From Trichomonas vaginalis G3 (Eukaryota; Parabasalia; Trichomonadida; Trichomonadidae), in contig NC_067207.1 in the NCBI RefSeq assembly GCF_026262505.1, positions 8,772,082 through 8,836,081 of the forward strand: a stretch of DNA of 64,000 nt. The letters run 5' to 3'. This document shows, piece after piece, positions 30,801-40,200 of this stretch. The stretch's first letter is position 1, and every line of letters begins with the position of its first letter. Made by a program: the position numbers and the translations under genes. A model generated the notes under the pieces. That model was not told where the DNA came from. It made no database searches and saw only the letters and a program-made list of their open reading frames with translations.

Positions 30801-30964
30801 AGGCCGAAGTCGCTTTCGCCGTTACAGGCTCAATAATGCTTATCACAATTATCGCCCTTGCAATCGTCATTTTCGTCATGTCCAGGAAGCCAGGAATCAA
30901 GTATGAGAGATTACTCAGCAGTAATATAATTTCTGAAAATAATAATATGGGTCTTGAAACTTAA
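27845..30964 (+). CDS. BspA-type leucine-rich repeat surface protein
   Basis: 1039 residues. From about 60 to 930 it consists of 23-residue Treponema-type LRRs (pattern 'C.sL..v.lp..v..ig..aF..c'; e.g. CVKLTTVTLPNGCTVLGQGA), as in BspA of Tannerella and the very large T. vaginalis BspA family. Such proteins bind host fibronectin and matrix and sit on the cell surface. The end carries an eight-Gly run then DDDK, one membrane span (about 987-1011) and a 28-residue cytosolic tail with YERLL, an YxxL-type endocytic signal. A weak hydrophobic start may act as signal peptide. Codons are enriched in AAG, TTC, ATC and GGC, suggesting high expression. The family probably came from bacteria and then expanded. 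Confidence 0.92.
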   Translation: MFRHNLCFSHILSKTLSLTSYIYIDGTVMTFTSNDDFKNLSYIKQQAYTNSIDTVVIDKDVTTITNLDELNFIVNVEIKNNLQTIPKYAFFRCLNLKTVKMPATVKEIGLSAFAESGIETIDLSNVETIGVEAFYECLYLKNVNIGKAKLLATSAFARSGVTSLIVPATVGYIPDFLCQDCIGLKTVTCSGPLSTVGIMAFSGCSALESFSFSKITCIGAQSFENTKITSFNFENVGDIQNRAFQFTCLEEVVLTQPRTIFTEVFGNCHHLKKATLKNQNLKLATYLFNGCSSLEIIDIQDDLNTIPLMFAMDCISLKTFNAQNIYVVSFHAFTNCHSLESFDFSKCNTVQGYAFQGCYKLKATLPTKSVFHYIEQFGFAYCENIDVESEINVWEVKDYAFLGCKSIKKVQYNTGTDHTGVFMGCTGLESISFKDTCQNFGDSFCFGCTSLTSIKFGANANTIRTNSFARIGAADVDFVNIQWIGDYAFMDSNIKSIKITHAGPGIGKFAFANCKNLETVQIDDLWNTEDITQFENSTNIKTFNAKRNGNLVINQNGIILSNDTTTLLAVIGSYSKNTITLPYSVKKFYKGALNMNDKITELVFETVPKYGAQVSQSYFIQSLKYEIKYYSDPASDYTDNSLNEFPEGMFANCYALTTVNIVTDIKSIGNNCFSNCVKLTTVTLPNGCTVLGQGAFMNCVSLKSINIDKVVTIEENCFSGCVLLQDVKLGNPLQTIGDAAFKGTALTIVKLPAGVTSLGVSAFEDTKNLSYVVLNGLLTSLPSFLFKNSNISSLNIPANIVDVASDCFIGARYLNLTVADNHNHLRASESCLYNYLTSELITTYGQINATFFLPSFIKILNAETVNPIFMRNKYQNSVNRYGSPVIVLHKDVLHVDPNAFKYDKLLYTVCYFSEVYHPKEAVPNKYLQNVYIQDNHHYPDFLFGQDQIKRGCDLTIPDELNWTETNSSSGGGGGGGGDDDKHKITKAEVAFAVTGSIMLITIIALAIVIFVMSRKPGIKYERLLSSNIISENNNMGLET

Positions 30965-31422
30965 ACTCTTAAAATAAACAGTAAGATTTTTCATCCAATT
31001 TTTATTGATATTTATGTATCATTTATTTGCAATTCATGCAAAATCAATCACTCCAAATATTTGAGAAAAGTGAGGATGGAGGGGGGAGCCATGGCAATAT
31101 TCTTTAAGGGGGATAAAATAATCTGTAATGTTCACAAATTTAATTTCCATATGATGTTGAAAGTCAATGTTTGCATGAAGCATTTGCCATTCAATTGTAA
31201 TAGTCTAACTTTTCAAATTCTTTGTGGAAAAAAAATTATCATTGAATATTCATGGAATTTTTATTTTCGTTACAAATTTTAAATTCTTGACCACAATTAA
31301 ATCTTTACAAAATATATTCTACGTATTTTGTAAAGCTATCAATCTCCATCAAGAATTCCAAAATAGTGGAAAAATTTAAAACCGTTTCACTCATTCAATT
31401 TTTGCATTATTCATTTTCATAA
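30965..31422. other. Intergenic region with purine-rich block and promoter
   Basis: Mostly AT-rich. A short G-rich block (GGAGGGGGGAGCCATGG) lies at about 31077-31094; an open frame through it has no recognisable motif. Two initiator-like sites precede the ankyrin gene. Confidence 0.5.
31411..31422 (+). promoter_or_regulatory. Tandem initiator-like sites TCATTT-TCATAA abutting the ATG
   Basis: TCATTT (31411-31416) and TCATAA (31417-31422) both fit TCAYWW and run directly into the ATG at 31423. If used, leaders would be 4-10 bases long. Confidence 0.5.
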
Positions 31423-34296
31423 ATGTCTTCACCTAATATCAATTATGAGGAGCTAACGAAGAAATATAAAGCTTATCAAGATATAATATCACAGTTCTTT
31501 CGTCTTAAAACCACAAAAGAAGAAGAACTCCAAGCGATTTATCAAAATTTCAAAACAAATTTTCTTAATCCAAAAATTTATACAGCAATCAATATGTATT
31601 ATCTTATTAACAACACTTTCCCGTATAATAACAGATATTTACGGTCATACTTAAGAATAATGAAAATGGTTTATGAAGATTTCAAAATAAATCCAGAGCC
31701 ATATGTTTCATCTGTTTTGTTTTACTTCTTCAATGAAGAATATGGACTTCCAGTGAGTCTCTTTAATCAAAAATTATTCAAATCCTATCAGGAGAAAAAT
31801 TACACAATAGACATCCATCAGGAAAATACAATATACAGAGCTATAATGGATGACGACAAAAAGACACTAATCATGTTCACTCAAAGAGATGATTTTGATA
31901 AAGACATAAAGTTGTATAGTAATTTATATCCAAATGATGGTTATTCATTACTTGAAATTTGCTGCTATCATCGTTCTGTAAATTGTTTCAAATACTTAAT
32001 TACAGAATACGGTTCAAAAATCACTCCTAAATGTCTTCAACTTTCATTTTTAAGCGGAAATCCAGATATTTTGAATGAATGCTTGAAAAATCAAAATCCA
32101 GATCAAGCATGTATGACAAATGCAATAGTTGCACAGAACATTGATTTTGTTCAGTTTTTGGTGAATGAATATGGCTTAGAAATTAAATTATGGGACTGTG
32201 CATTATTCGGAAATATTCAAGCATTTTTGGTATATCTCGATACAACAAAAGATATCAATAATTGCTTTATTAATTCCCCTCTTTTTGTCATGCCTTCTCT
32301 TGTTGAATATTTCATTTCTCTTGGAGTTGATGTAAATATCAAAGATGACAAGGGAACCACCGCTCTTTACAATTCTGCAATGATATCTAACAAACATATA
32401 GCCGAAATTCTTCTCTCTCATGGTGCTGATATCAATGCATTGGACAGTGATGAAAATACAGTACTTCATGTGGCCGCATGGAGGAATTCTGTTGAGATAG
32501 CAGAACTCTTTATTTCCAAAGGAATTAATGTGAATTCCAAGAATGAAGACCAAATGACACCACTTCATTATGCTGCAGCATCCTGCAATTGTAAAGATAT
32601 AGCAGAATTACTTCTTTTTCATGGTGCTGATATCAATGCAAGGGATCAAAGGGGAAATACAGTACTTCATGTGGCCGCATGGTGGAATTCTGTTGAGATA
32701 GCAGAACTCTTTATTTCCAAAGGAATTAATGTGAATTCCAAGAATAAAGACCAAATGACACCACTTCATTATGCCGCACGTTCTGCAGATACAAATTTAG
32801 AATTAGCAAAACTACTACCTTTACACAATGCAGATATTGATGCCAGAGACAAAGAAGAGAAAACACCTCTACTTTATTCAGCAACATCAAGTTCAACAGA
32901 ACTAACAAAAATATTGATATCGAATAGAGCTGATTACAAAGCTATTGACGAAAATGGAAATTCAGCACTTCATTTGGCATCGAGAACTTATTATACAGAG
33001 CAAGCAAATTTGTTCATTTCTCTTGGCTTAGATGTTAATGCCACAAATAATAAAAATGAAATGCCTCTTGATTTGGCTATAGAAAATAACCACATAGAAA
33101 TGGTAGAGTTTCTTATCAAGCATGGAGCTGATGTTAACGCAAGAGTTAATAAAGGTGGAATAAATGTTGATAAATATGAGGAATTGGTTTACATGCGCTT
33201 CGACCTCAATTATGATAGAAAAACTCTAACAGATCCTGTTCTTCATAATGCAATAAAAAGGGCTTCAAAAGAAATAGTAGATTTACTTATTTCGCATGGT
33301 GCTGATATCAATGGAAGAAATAATGAAGGAGAAGTCTCTCTTCATGCTGCAGCATCCTGCAATCGTAAAGATATAGCAGAATTACTTCTTTTTCATGGTG
33401 CTTATATTGATGAAAGACAAGGTGAAGGAGACTCTCCCCTGATTACTGCTGTGCGATGTAATCGAATAGAAATGGTAGAATTTCTTCTCTTGCATCATGC
33501 CGATATAAATGCATGCAATAATTTTGGAAAATCTGCTCTTCAATATGCAGCAGATTTTGGTCGAAATGAAATAGCAGAATTTCTTACTTTGCATAATGCT
33601 GATATCAATGCAAGGGATCAAAGTGGAAATACCGCTCTAATTTATGCATTTCGGAATAGTCATTTGGCAATCGCTCAATTTTTAATTCAACATGGTGCAG
33701 ATATCCACGCGAAAGATAAAGATAATATGACTGTCCTGCAGTATGCTGCAGAAGTTAAATCCAGTGACGAATGCCTGGAATATCTTATATCACATGGTTT
33801 AGATATCAACGAAAAGAGTAATGATGGAAGTACTGCTCTTCACTACGCATCAAGGCGTTCGAATTTTAATGCGGTTAAGATACTTATTTCACATGATGCC
33901 GATGTCAATGCAAAGAACAATGATGGTTGGAATGCATTCCCATATGCCGTAATTGCTAATAACAAAGAATTAATTGAGTATTTTATTTTACATGGTGCGG
34001 AAGTTGATTTAAAGGACTCATTTGGAAGAACAGCTCTTATGTTTGCTGTTATTAACAAATATGTTGAACTGGTCGAAATTCTAATATCTCATGGCGCAGA
34101 CGTTAATGCAAAGACGAATTATATGGATTCAATCCTTCATCATGCAGTAAGTTCAAAAAGTCCAGAAATTGTGCGTATAATTCTTTCTCATGGAGCAGAT
34201 GTTAATGCTTTAAACAGAAAAAATAAAACAGCTCTTGGCTATGCTGTTGAGTTGAATCTTCCAGAAATTATTAAAATCCTTGATCCAACCAAATAA
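31423..34296 (+). CDS. Large DUF3447-type ankyrin repeat protein
   Basis: 957 residues. Residues 1-285 are the helical DUF3447-type N-terminus (contains YPNDGYSLLEICCYHRSVNC) found in a huge parabasalid protein family. Residues about 285-955 hold some nineteen 33-residue ankyrin repeats with clean consensus (TALHYASRRSN, ILISHGADVNAK), interrupted near 570-595 by a non-repeat insertion (NKGGINVDKYEE). No membrane segment or signal peptide is visible, so it is probably a cytosolic binding scaffold. A 67-residue block is duplicated almost perfectly. Codon use is AT-rich. Partner and function are unknown. Confidence 0.9.
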   Translation: MSSPNINYEELTKKYKAYQDIISQFFRLKTTKEEELQAIYQNFKTNFLNPKIYTAINMYYLINNTFPYNNRYLRSYLRIMKMVYEDFKINPEPYVSSVLFYFFNEEYGLPVSLFNQKLFKSYQEKNYTIDIHQENTIYRAIMDDDKKTLIMFTQRDDFDKDIKLYSNLYPNDGYSLLEICCYHRSVNCFKYLITEYGSKITPKCLQLSFLSGNPDILNECLKNQNPDQACMTNAIVAQNIDFVQFLVNEYGLEIKLWDCALFGNIQAFLVYLDTTKDINNCFINSPLFVMPSLVEYFISLGVDVNIKDDKGTTALYNSAMISNKHIAEILLSHGADINALDSDENTVLHVAAWRNSVEIAELFISKGINVNSKNEDQMTPLHYAAASCNCKDIAELLLFHGADINARDQRGNTVLHVAAWWNSVEIAELFISKGINVNSKNKDQMTPLHYAARSADTNLELAKLLPLHNADIDARDKEEKTPLLYSATSSSTELTKILISNRADYKAIDENGNSALHLASRTYYTEQANLFISLGLDVNATNNKNEMPLDLAIENNHIEMVEFLIKHGADVNARVNKGGINVDKYEELVYMRFDLNYDRKTLTDPVLHNAIKRASKEIVDLLISHGADINGRNNEGEVSLHAAASCNRKDIAELLLFHGAYIDERQGEGDSPLITAVRCNRIEMVEFLLLHHADINACNNFGKSALQYAADFGRNEIAEFLTLHNADINARDQSGNTALIYAFRNSHLAIAQFLIQHGADIHAKDKDNMTVLQYAAEVKSSDECLEYLISHGLDINEKSNDGSTALHYASRRSNFNAVKILISHDADVNAKNNDGWNAFPYAVIANNKELIEYFILHGAEVDLKDSFGRTALMFAVINKYVELVEILISHGADVNAKTNYMDSILHHAVSSKSPEIVRIILSHGADVNALNRKNKTALGYAVELNLPEIIKILDPTK
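32455..32780 (+). repeat. Near-identical internal duplication, 201-bp period
   Basis: The segment from 32455 recurs from 32656. About 120 bases match with roughly three differences (AGG/TGG, GAA/AAA, GCT/GCC), giving two nearly identical ankyrin repeats (NTVLHVAAW ... QMTPLHYAA). A further copy of the following segment (AAASCN.KDIAELLLFHGA) recurs at about 33347-33405. Confidence 0.85.
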
Positions 34297-34330
34297 TTTA
34301 TGACTAAACACTAATTATAATTATTTCTTA

Positions 34331-34644
34331 ATGTTATTTGGGGGTGAACCCAAGTTTTACTTGAAGAAATTCCAGAGCTATTAGCGAAGCATTTAAAAAC
34401 AATATATTCTTCGATTGATGCCCTTTGAAATTTTGTTCGAGATGTCAAAAACAGACTCACTATTGTAAATCAAGGAATTGACAGAAGATCACCAAAATTA
34501 TTACGTGGCCTTTTCAAATCCAAGGATGCATCAAAACCTGCTGATTTGAAACAGGCAACTTACGAAACAAATTCTCTGATGGAACTGTACGGAATTCTCC
34601 CTAAGGAAGAAGCCAAAGAAACAAAAGAAGAATCTAAAGCATAA
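34331..34644 (+). pseudogene. Broken small gene, coiled-coil-like product, unrecognised
   Basis: The ATG at 34331 opens MLFGGEPK. A one-base frame change soon after leads into LEEIPELLAKHLKTIYSSID, then a TGA, then in the same frame NFVRDVKNRLTIVNQGIDRR ... LKQATYETNSLMELYG and KEEAKETKEESKA before TAA at 34642. The parent would be about 105 residues, mostly helical, with a charged tail. Codons remain clean, so decay is recent: one frameshift and one stop. I do not recognise the family; a small coiled-coil adaptor is my best description. Confidence 0.6.
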
Positions 34645-35127
34645 TAACGTATCAGTTTTCTTGGATATTTTTATGTCAATATTATTTTTCAATAAAAACA
34701 TATACTGAATCAAATATAAATGAAGAGGTCACGAGCTGCCCTTTGGAATTTGAGCGAAACCAATATATGAGAATAAATAACTTCTGAATGTCAGCTACTT
34801 CCGATATTATCCTTTGCGATTTGCTCTTATGCAAAGTTTAATTAGATTTATTTATAGTCTTTCAATTTTAATTAAAAAGTCTTTACTCATGTTTCATGTA
34901 TATAAGCTATTGCATTCTATGCTTGCCTTTGAGCAGTATTTGAATTTAAAGTTCATATCTTTTCACATTTAAGCTTGTTGTTAAGCATATGTGAAAAGAA
35001 TGATAAATGTTATTACAAATGAGACTCAATGTGCTATAATCTTTACTAAAAAATATCAAATAGATAACATGTTATACGGTTCACACCCTTAATTAATTAA
35101 AAATTTTCCATTATTTTTTTTTCACAC
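34645..35127. other. Intergenic region with a nested hairpin and an initiator-like site
   Basis: AT-rich. At 34958-34999 TCTTTTCACAT pairs with ATGTGAAAAGA (11 bp perfect), enclosing a shorter GCTT/AAGC pair. TCACAC at 35122-35127 abuts the ATG at 35128 and is initiator-like. Nothing else seen. Confidence 0.55.
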
Positions 35128-35580
35128 ATGGGAAGATGTAATACTAAGAGGCCGACAAAAGGTAAAAAAACAGGTACACCTCAAAAAGAAAAACCCAAAA
35201 AGGAAGCTGTTGAACAACAAGATAAAGTAGTTCAAAAAGAAGAAACAATTGAGCAAAATAAACCAAATATCCCAGCTTCGCCTAAAAAGGAAAATGTTCA
35301 ACAAGATAAGGAGAAAACTGAACAAAATGATCAAACAATTCAAAATGCACAGACAGAAGAAGCTGTAGGTCAAGATGACCAGGATACTACAATTGGAAAT
35401 GGATTCGGCTTTGAATTCCGAAAAAGCAATTATATGCCGTTAGTTTTTAAGAGAGAAATCGAAATAATAAAAGATCAAAACGGATACTCAGCTGTTGCCA
35501 AATCAATAAATCTCCCTAGTATATTTTATATCGGAGACAAGCCATACAAATTTGTTCAGAAGAAAAATCCAACAAAATAA
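35128..35580 (+). CDS. Small charged protein with possible N-terminal double acylation
   Basis: 150 residues, unrecognised. The start MGRCNTKRPTKGKK has Gly2, Cys4, Thr6 and a basic run, the pattern of N-myristoylated and palmitoylated membrane-tethered proteins. Residues 15-95 are low complexity (Lys/Gln/Glu/Asp with repeated 'QQDK', 'EQN' words). The last 55 residues (GFGFEFRKSNYMPLVFKREI ... SIFYIGDKPYKFVQKK) look folded and may be the functional module. An initiator-like TCACAC directly before the ATG supports a real gene. Function unknown. Confidence 0.65.
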   Translation: MGRCNTKRPTKGKKTGTPQKEKPKKEAVEQQDKVVQKEETIEQNKPNIPASPKKENVQQDKEKTEQNDQTIQNAQTEEAVGQDDQDTTIGNGFGFEFRKSNYMPLVFKREIEIIKDQNGYSAVAKSINLPSIFYIGDKPYKFVQKKNPTK

Positions 35581-35732
35581 CTTTTATCTACTAAAACAAA
35601 AAAAGTCTACTATCCTAAAATTTTTTGTTGGATTTTTTAAAAAATATGTGGAAAAAAGTGTTTGATTAACAAAACCAAAACAAAGTATAGTATTGATTAA
35701 ACAAAGTTTATTCAAACAATAAAAAAAATAAA

Positions 35733-36946
35733 TTAAAATAATCTTTCGCTTTTAATGAGTTCTGTATATCCGCTGTACTCAGCTAATGATTTATCTGGAT
35801 GATTTAGTAGGTCGGAACGAGAAATAGCCCCTATATCTAGTACAAAATCGCGAATAATTCTGTTTGAACATTTGTCTTATTCCATTCATTGAATTGTCAT
35901 CTGAGTCTATAAATTTTGCAAGAATCTGAAAATTATTATATTTTACGGCAAATTTAAGTTTGTCTACATCTGTAAGCTTAACTTTATTGTATGTATTAAG
36001 TGCCCATTCTAAAACTGCATCCTGCTGAAACCGAATGCATATTTCAACTAAATCTTGAATTTCTGCAGTTGTAGGTGTATAAAGCTTGACCAAATCAGCG
36101 ATATGTTGTATATTACCTGTTAATGCTGCTGTTTTAATGCAGCCATCGAGTCTATGACCCATTTTATGCAATAAATTAAAACAATTCGGTGAATTCCTAA
36201 AAACGGAGTATTCTATAATGTTCATTGTATATTCTAATGGACATCCGAGTTCTAGGACGTAAAATTTGTGTCCAAGCTGTAATCCTGTTTCCAGCAACTT
36301 TTTTAGCTCTTCTTCGTTATCTTCAGCGATTATTTTTTGTAGATCATGATTCTTCTTCCATGATTCGATAATTTCGCATACACAAAGTGGAGAACTGAAG
36401 TTTTCAATTGTTTTCCATTCCATGATTGGAATTAAATCACTACAAAATGTAGAAAATAGTGCATGAGTCCCAGGTATCTTAATTTTGGAAAAAGTTTGCA
36501 ATAAAAAATCTGTATTTAGGATTTTTTCTGAAAGTTCGCTCCTGATGAGATAAATGCAGCTATTAAACTCATCAGAGGTAACTTGTATGCTTTTAATGAT
36601 CTTTCGTAATACTTTTAATGCAATATGGTTAAAATCTGTCAATAAATAAGGAAAGAAAACTGTGGTTAAAAAATCTTTGCAATTTGGATGAATTGTTATC
36701 ATGTGCAAGATTTCTATAAGCATATATGAGATCGTGATTAGTTGCTGATCGCTTCTATATGTTTTTATCAAGTCAAAGTTGAATTTTTTCATAATTAGTG
36801 ATGCATTTTGGCCATCATATGAACTCAGTGATCTTTGATACTCAGCGAGTTCTCGTATGTGGCTTCTTGCTGGTTTAATGATCTTGTTAGAAGTAAAAAA
36901 AATAAAAATTAAAAATCTTTCCGTGTAAGCATTCAATTATCCACAT
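35733..36946 (-). pseudogene. DUF3447-type ankyrin protein, frameshifted at both ends
   Basis: The main frame (36936 down to 35791, about 380 codons) matches the N-terminal region of DUF3447 ankyrin proteins (SLIMKKFNFDLIKTY, PLCVCEIIESWK, YSVFRNSPNCFNLL). It has no ATG near its start; the nearest ATG, at 36946 (MWIIECLHGK), is in another frame and joins across T-rich tracts. At the 3' end the frame closes at FRPTKSSR, but the adjacent frame carries a typical family C-terminus (DFVLDIGAISRSDLLNHPDK ... GYTELIKSERLF) ending at 35733. At least two indels have therefore hit it. A shortened protein from the internal ATG at 36792 is possible. Confidence 0.65.
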
Positions 36947-37253
36947 TTTAATTGGCGGATACGGAATAAATTTTAAATACAATCAGAGTTCAAAAGGTTT
37001 GGCTGAAACTAGGATAACAATTGATAGATTCTTAATGGATAGTGGTAATTGAATAGAATTTCATATCCAAATATATAAATTATTCAGATTTTAAAATGAC
37101 AAAGCTACAGGATCGTCCATGTAAAGGTCATCTTTCATATTCATGTTTACACTTTTAAAAATTTATTAGTTAATTAAAATAAGATTATTATTCTTTTTAA
37201 TACAAGATAAAAAATAAAAAAAATTAAAATTAATTAAACAAAATAAATAAAGA
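36947..37253. other. AT-rich intergenic region
   Basis: About 300 bases between the dynein stop and the broken ankyrin gene. Nothing recognisable. Confidence 0.6.
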
Positions 37254-40200
37254 TTACTGTTGAACTGTAATGAATGTTGCAACAGATCTTTCAATCCAAT
37301 GGTCAGGTGATACATCAGGAGTTGGAATGAACAGAGACATGATGTAGTTTGGAAGTCCCAAAGCTCCACTTCCTCTGTTCTGCATTCTGTACATTGTGCA
37401 CTCGAATGTCTGAGACATGTCGTACAAGTTCTTGTTCTGTGTTGGCATCAAGTAGACAATTGGTAATGTCGAAATAAGTTCTTTTTGTTCGCATTCGACC
37501 AATCTTCCATTTCCAATGTCCCACTTCGCTCCTTCCAAGAACAAACCTTGTATGTAGATACCTTCTTCTGGTTGTGTTGGGAATTTAGATTCATCTGTCT
37601 GATCTGTAATTGTTGTTGCCCATGTCAATGAATCGAATGGAACAACATGTTTTCTTGCGTAAACTTGCAAAACTGCTGTTAAGAACTCTTCAGGATGGAA
37701 AAATGTTCCAATCTTGAAAACTGTTGGTCTTCCTGTTCTTACCCAGTTGTCTAAGAATGAAACTCTGAACTTCAAGTCTTCCATGTAAGAGTTCAATGTT
37801 AAGATGGATTGGAACGAATGAACTAACCATGCTTCTGGAATCTTGTTTGCCAAAACACGGCGATTCAACAACTCCAATTCTTGGTCAATAACAATCAAAC
37901 CTTTGAGACCACGCTGTAGTTTGGTTAATGACGATTTGATGGCCTTCAAGAGCTTGTTGTACAACAAGATTTCATGGTGTAAAACAGTGTTGATTGTATC
38001 AGAAAGATCGAAATTCTTCGTGAAATTGAAAACATTGAATGGTTTCGGAATTTCTGAAATTAGTTTCTCGACCAAATTAAGAGCGAACTGATCTTCACTG
38101 ATTGATCCACTTGCAGCAACTAATGTCGGCTGTATTTCTATCAAGGAATTGAAGATGGAAAGCGCTTCATTACGAGCAGTAATTGTAGAAGCGTTGAGAG
38201 ATAAACCGACATCAATACCTTCAGTGACAATTGGCCATGTTTGGAGAGTTTCTTCAACAGCGTTGAGAGAAACATTGTATTCTGGTGTTGTATATCTCTG
38301 TCCGAATGAGAAGTCTGGTTTCTCGATTTCAGGACTGAAGTATCTTCTCAAAAGAGTCAAAAGAAGACGTCTATCCCATTTATCAGTGACTCTTCCACCG
38401 TAGTTCAATTCACCAATGACGTAACCCAATGATTCGTAAGGAACAACACCTGGTTGTGCTTCTCCGAGGAACATTCTCAAGTGTCTTCTTGAAATGGTCA
38501 AATCACTTGGATTGAACTCGTAAGGAATGTTCCAACCGATTGATCCGAAAAGAAGTCTTTCAAGAACAACAGCGTGGAAGAAAGCGAGATGGAAAGTGAG
38601 TTTCCTTTCTGTTGCACTGTAATCAGACATGTATTCATCGCTGTTCATACCTGAATAGACTCTCAACATGTTTTCTCTGATTCCCTTTGGAATTTCGTAG
38701 ATAAGTTTGGATCCTTGGTAAAGGATACCAATTGGGAAATCAGGAGAAGACATTGTAACTAAGCAAAGTCTGAATCTTGGATTGACTTTCGTTGGATCGA
38801 AATTGTCAATGATATGTTCCAATTTCGGCATCCAAGAAAGAGAAAGATGACAGTTTTGTAGCAAAACCCAGAAACCTTTCTCTGAAGCGTCTTCAATCAA
38901 TCTTTCAGCTCCTGCGCCTCTTCCACGACCCAATGAATAGCTCTTGAGATATCTGTCAAGTTCCATTGATTGGGCGACTTGAATGATTTCATCTTGTGGA
39001 TCAATACCAGGAGTAATGATGAAGATGAGAGGAGAAAGAGGAGAAGACTCTTTGAAGACTTTTCCGAGGTTAAGAGGTGGTGGTTCAATGAACTCTTTTC
39101 CGAGAGAGTTTGTGACGAAAATTCGAAGTCCTTCGCGAACTCTGTGCAAATGGAAAACTCTCAAAATAAGTAATTGCTGGAAATTGGACAATTTCTTCTT
39201 GAGAGGGAAGTTTTCGTTCTCTGGTGTTGATGACTTCAAATAAGCCTGCCATTCATCAGCTTTGTCCTTCAAACTGTCTACTAGTTGCTGGAAGAGAGGA
39301 TTCAATGATGGCAAAACACCGAGAAGATGCCAAATATCTTCTGGCAACCAATCTGTTGGATTTGGATCTTTAGTTCCTGTTGGAGACAATAAGAAAGCAA
39401 GTTCTGAAGAATTGATTTTTCCTTCAGACATTAATATTCTTACTGCCATCAATGTTGAGAACAACATCTTGTGGATGGAGAACAAAGAGAAGGAAACAGA
39501 CTGATAAAAAGCACGAGCAATTGAGATGTGGAACGAGGAAATGAGAGCTGTTGGATCTGTTGGATGTTCCGCATTAACAATTGCGTTCTTGAAGAGATTG
39601 ACGAACCACTTCAATGAGAATTGATACATTGGATCTACAACGGAAAAGTCTGATGCACAGAAGTAAAGTAATGCAGCACGAGCAGCTACAGGAGAGAACT
39701 TTTCTCTGAACTGTGCAATTTGTTTCTCTGTTTTCTCTGAAGCAGCGATCTGTTGTTCGATGTTTTGTGATGTCTTCTGAGCTCTTTGGAGAGTTTCAAT
39801 GGCTTTATCATCTTCGAGAATGTCTCCACCGACATTTGAAACAATCTGGAGAATTTCGGCTTCGACTTCTTTGAGTTTCATCATGTTCTGAGCGTTTGCT
39901 TCCATGATTTGGATACGTTTCTTATCCAAATCATCGCGTTCGACTTCGATCAAGTTGTTCATCAACAAATCGGACAAACCATCTTGTGTTGTTGTGAAGT
40001 TGATCAAAGTGACTTGAGAACAGACTTCTGGAGAATAATGTGGGTTCGGATATTTGGTAGATAAGAACAATCTGAATTTCTCTTCGTAAGCACCGTATTC
40101 ACCACCCAAAGAGATCTTCTTTTGTCCGTCAACTGTGATGATTTCTTTGGAAAGAATTGGTTCAATAAGAGGATCTAATTTGAGGCCAACATTCTCAATG

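Noticed and set aside
31061-31282. Frame through the G-rich block before the ankyrin gene
   Set aside because: Starts at a non-ATG codon, has no recognisable motif and runs into the promoter region.
32401-34296. Regular repeats as a CRISPR array
   Set aside because: They are 33-codon ankyrin repeats in one open frame.
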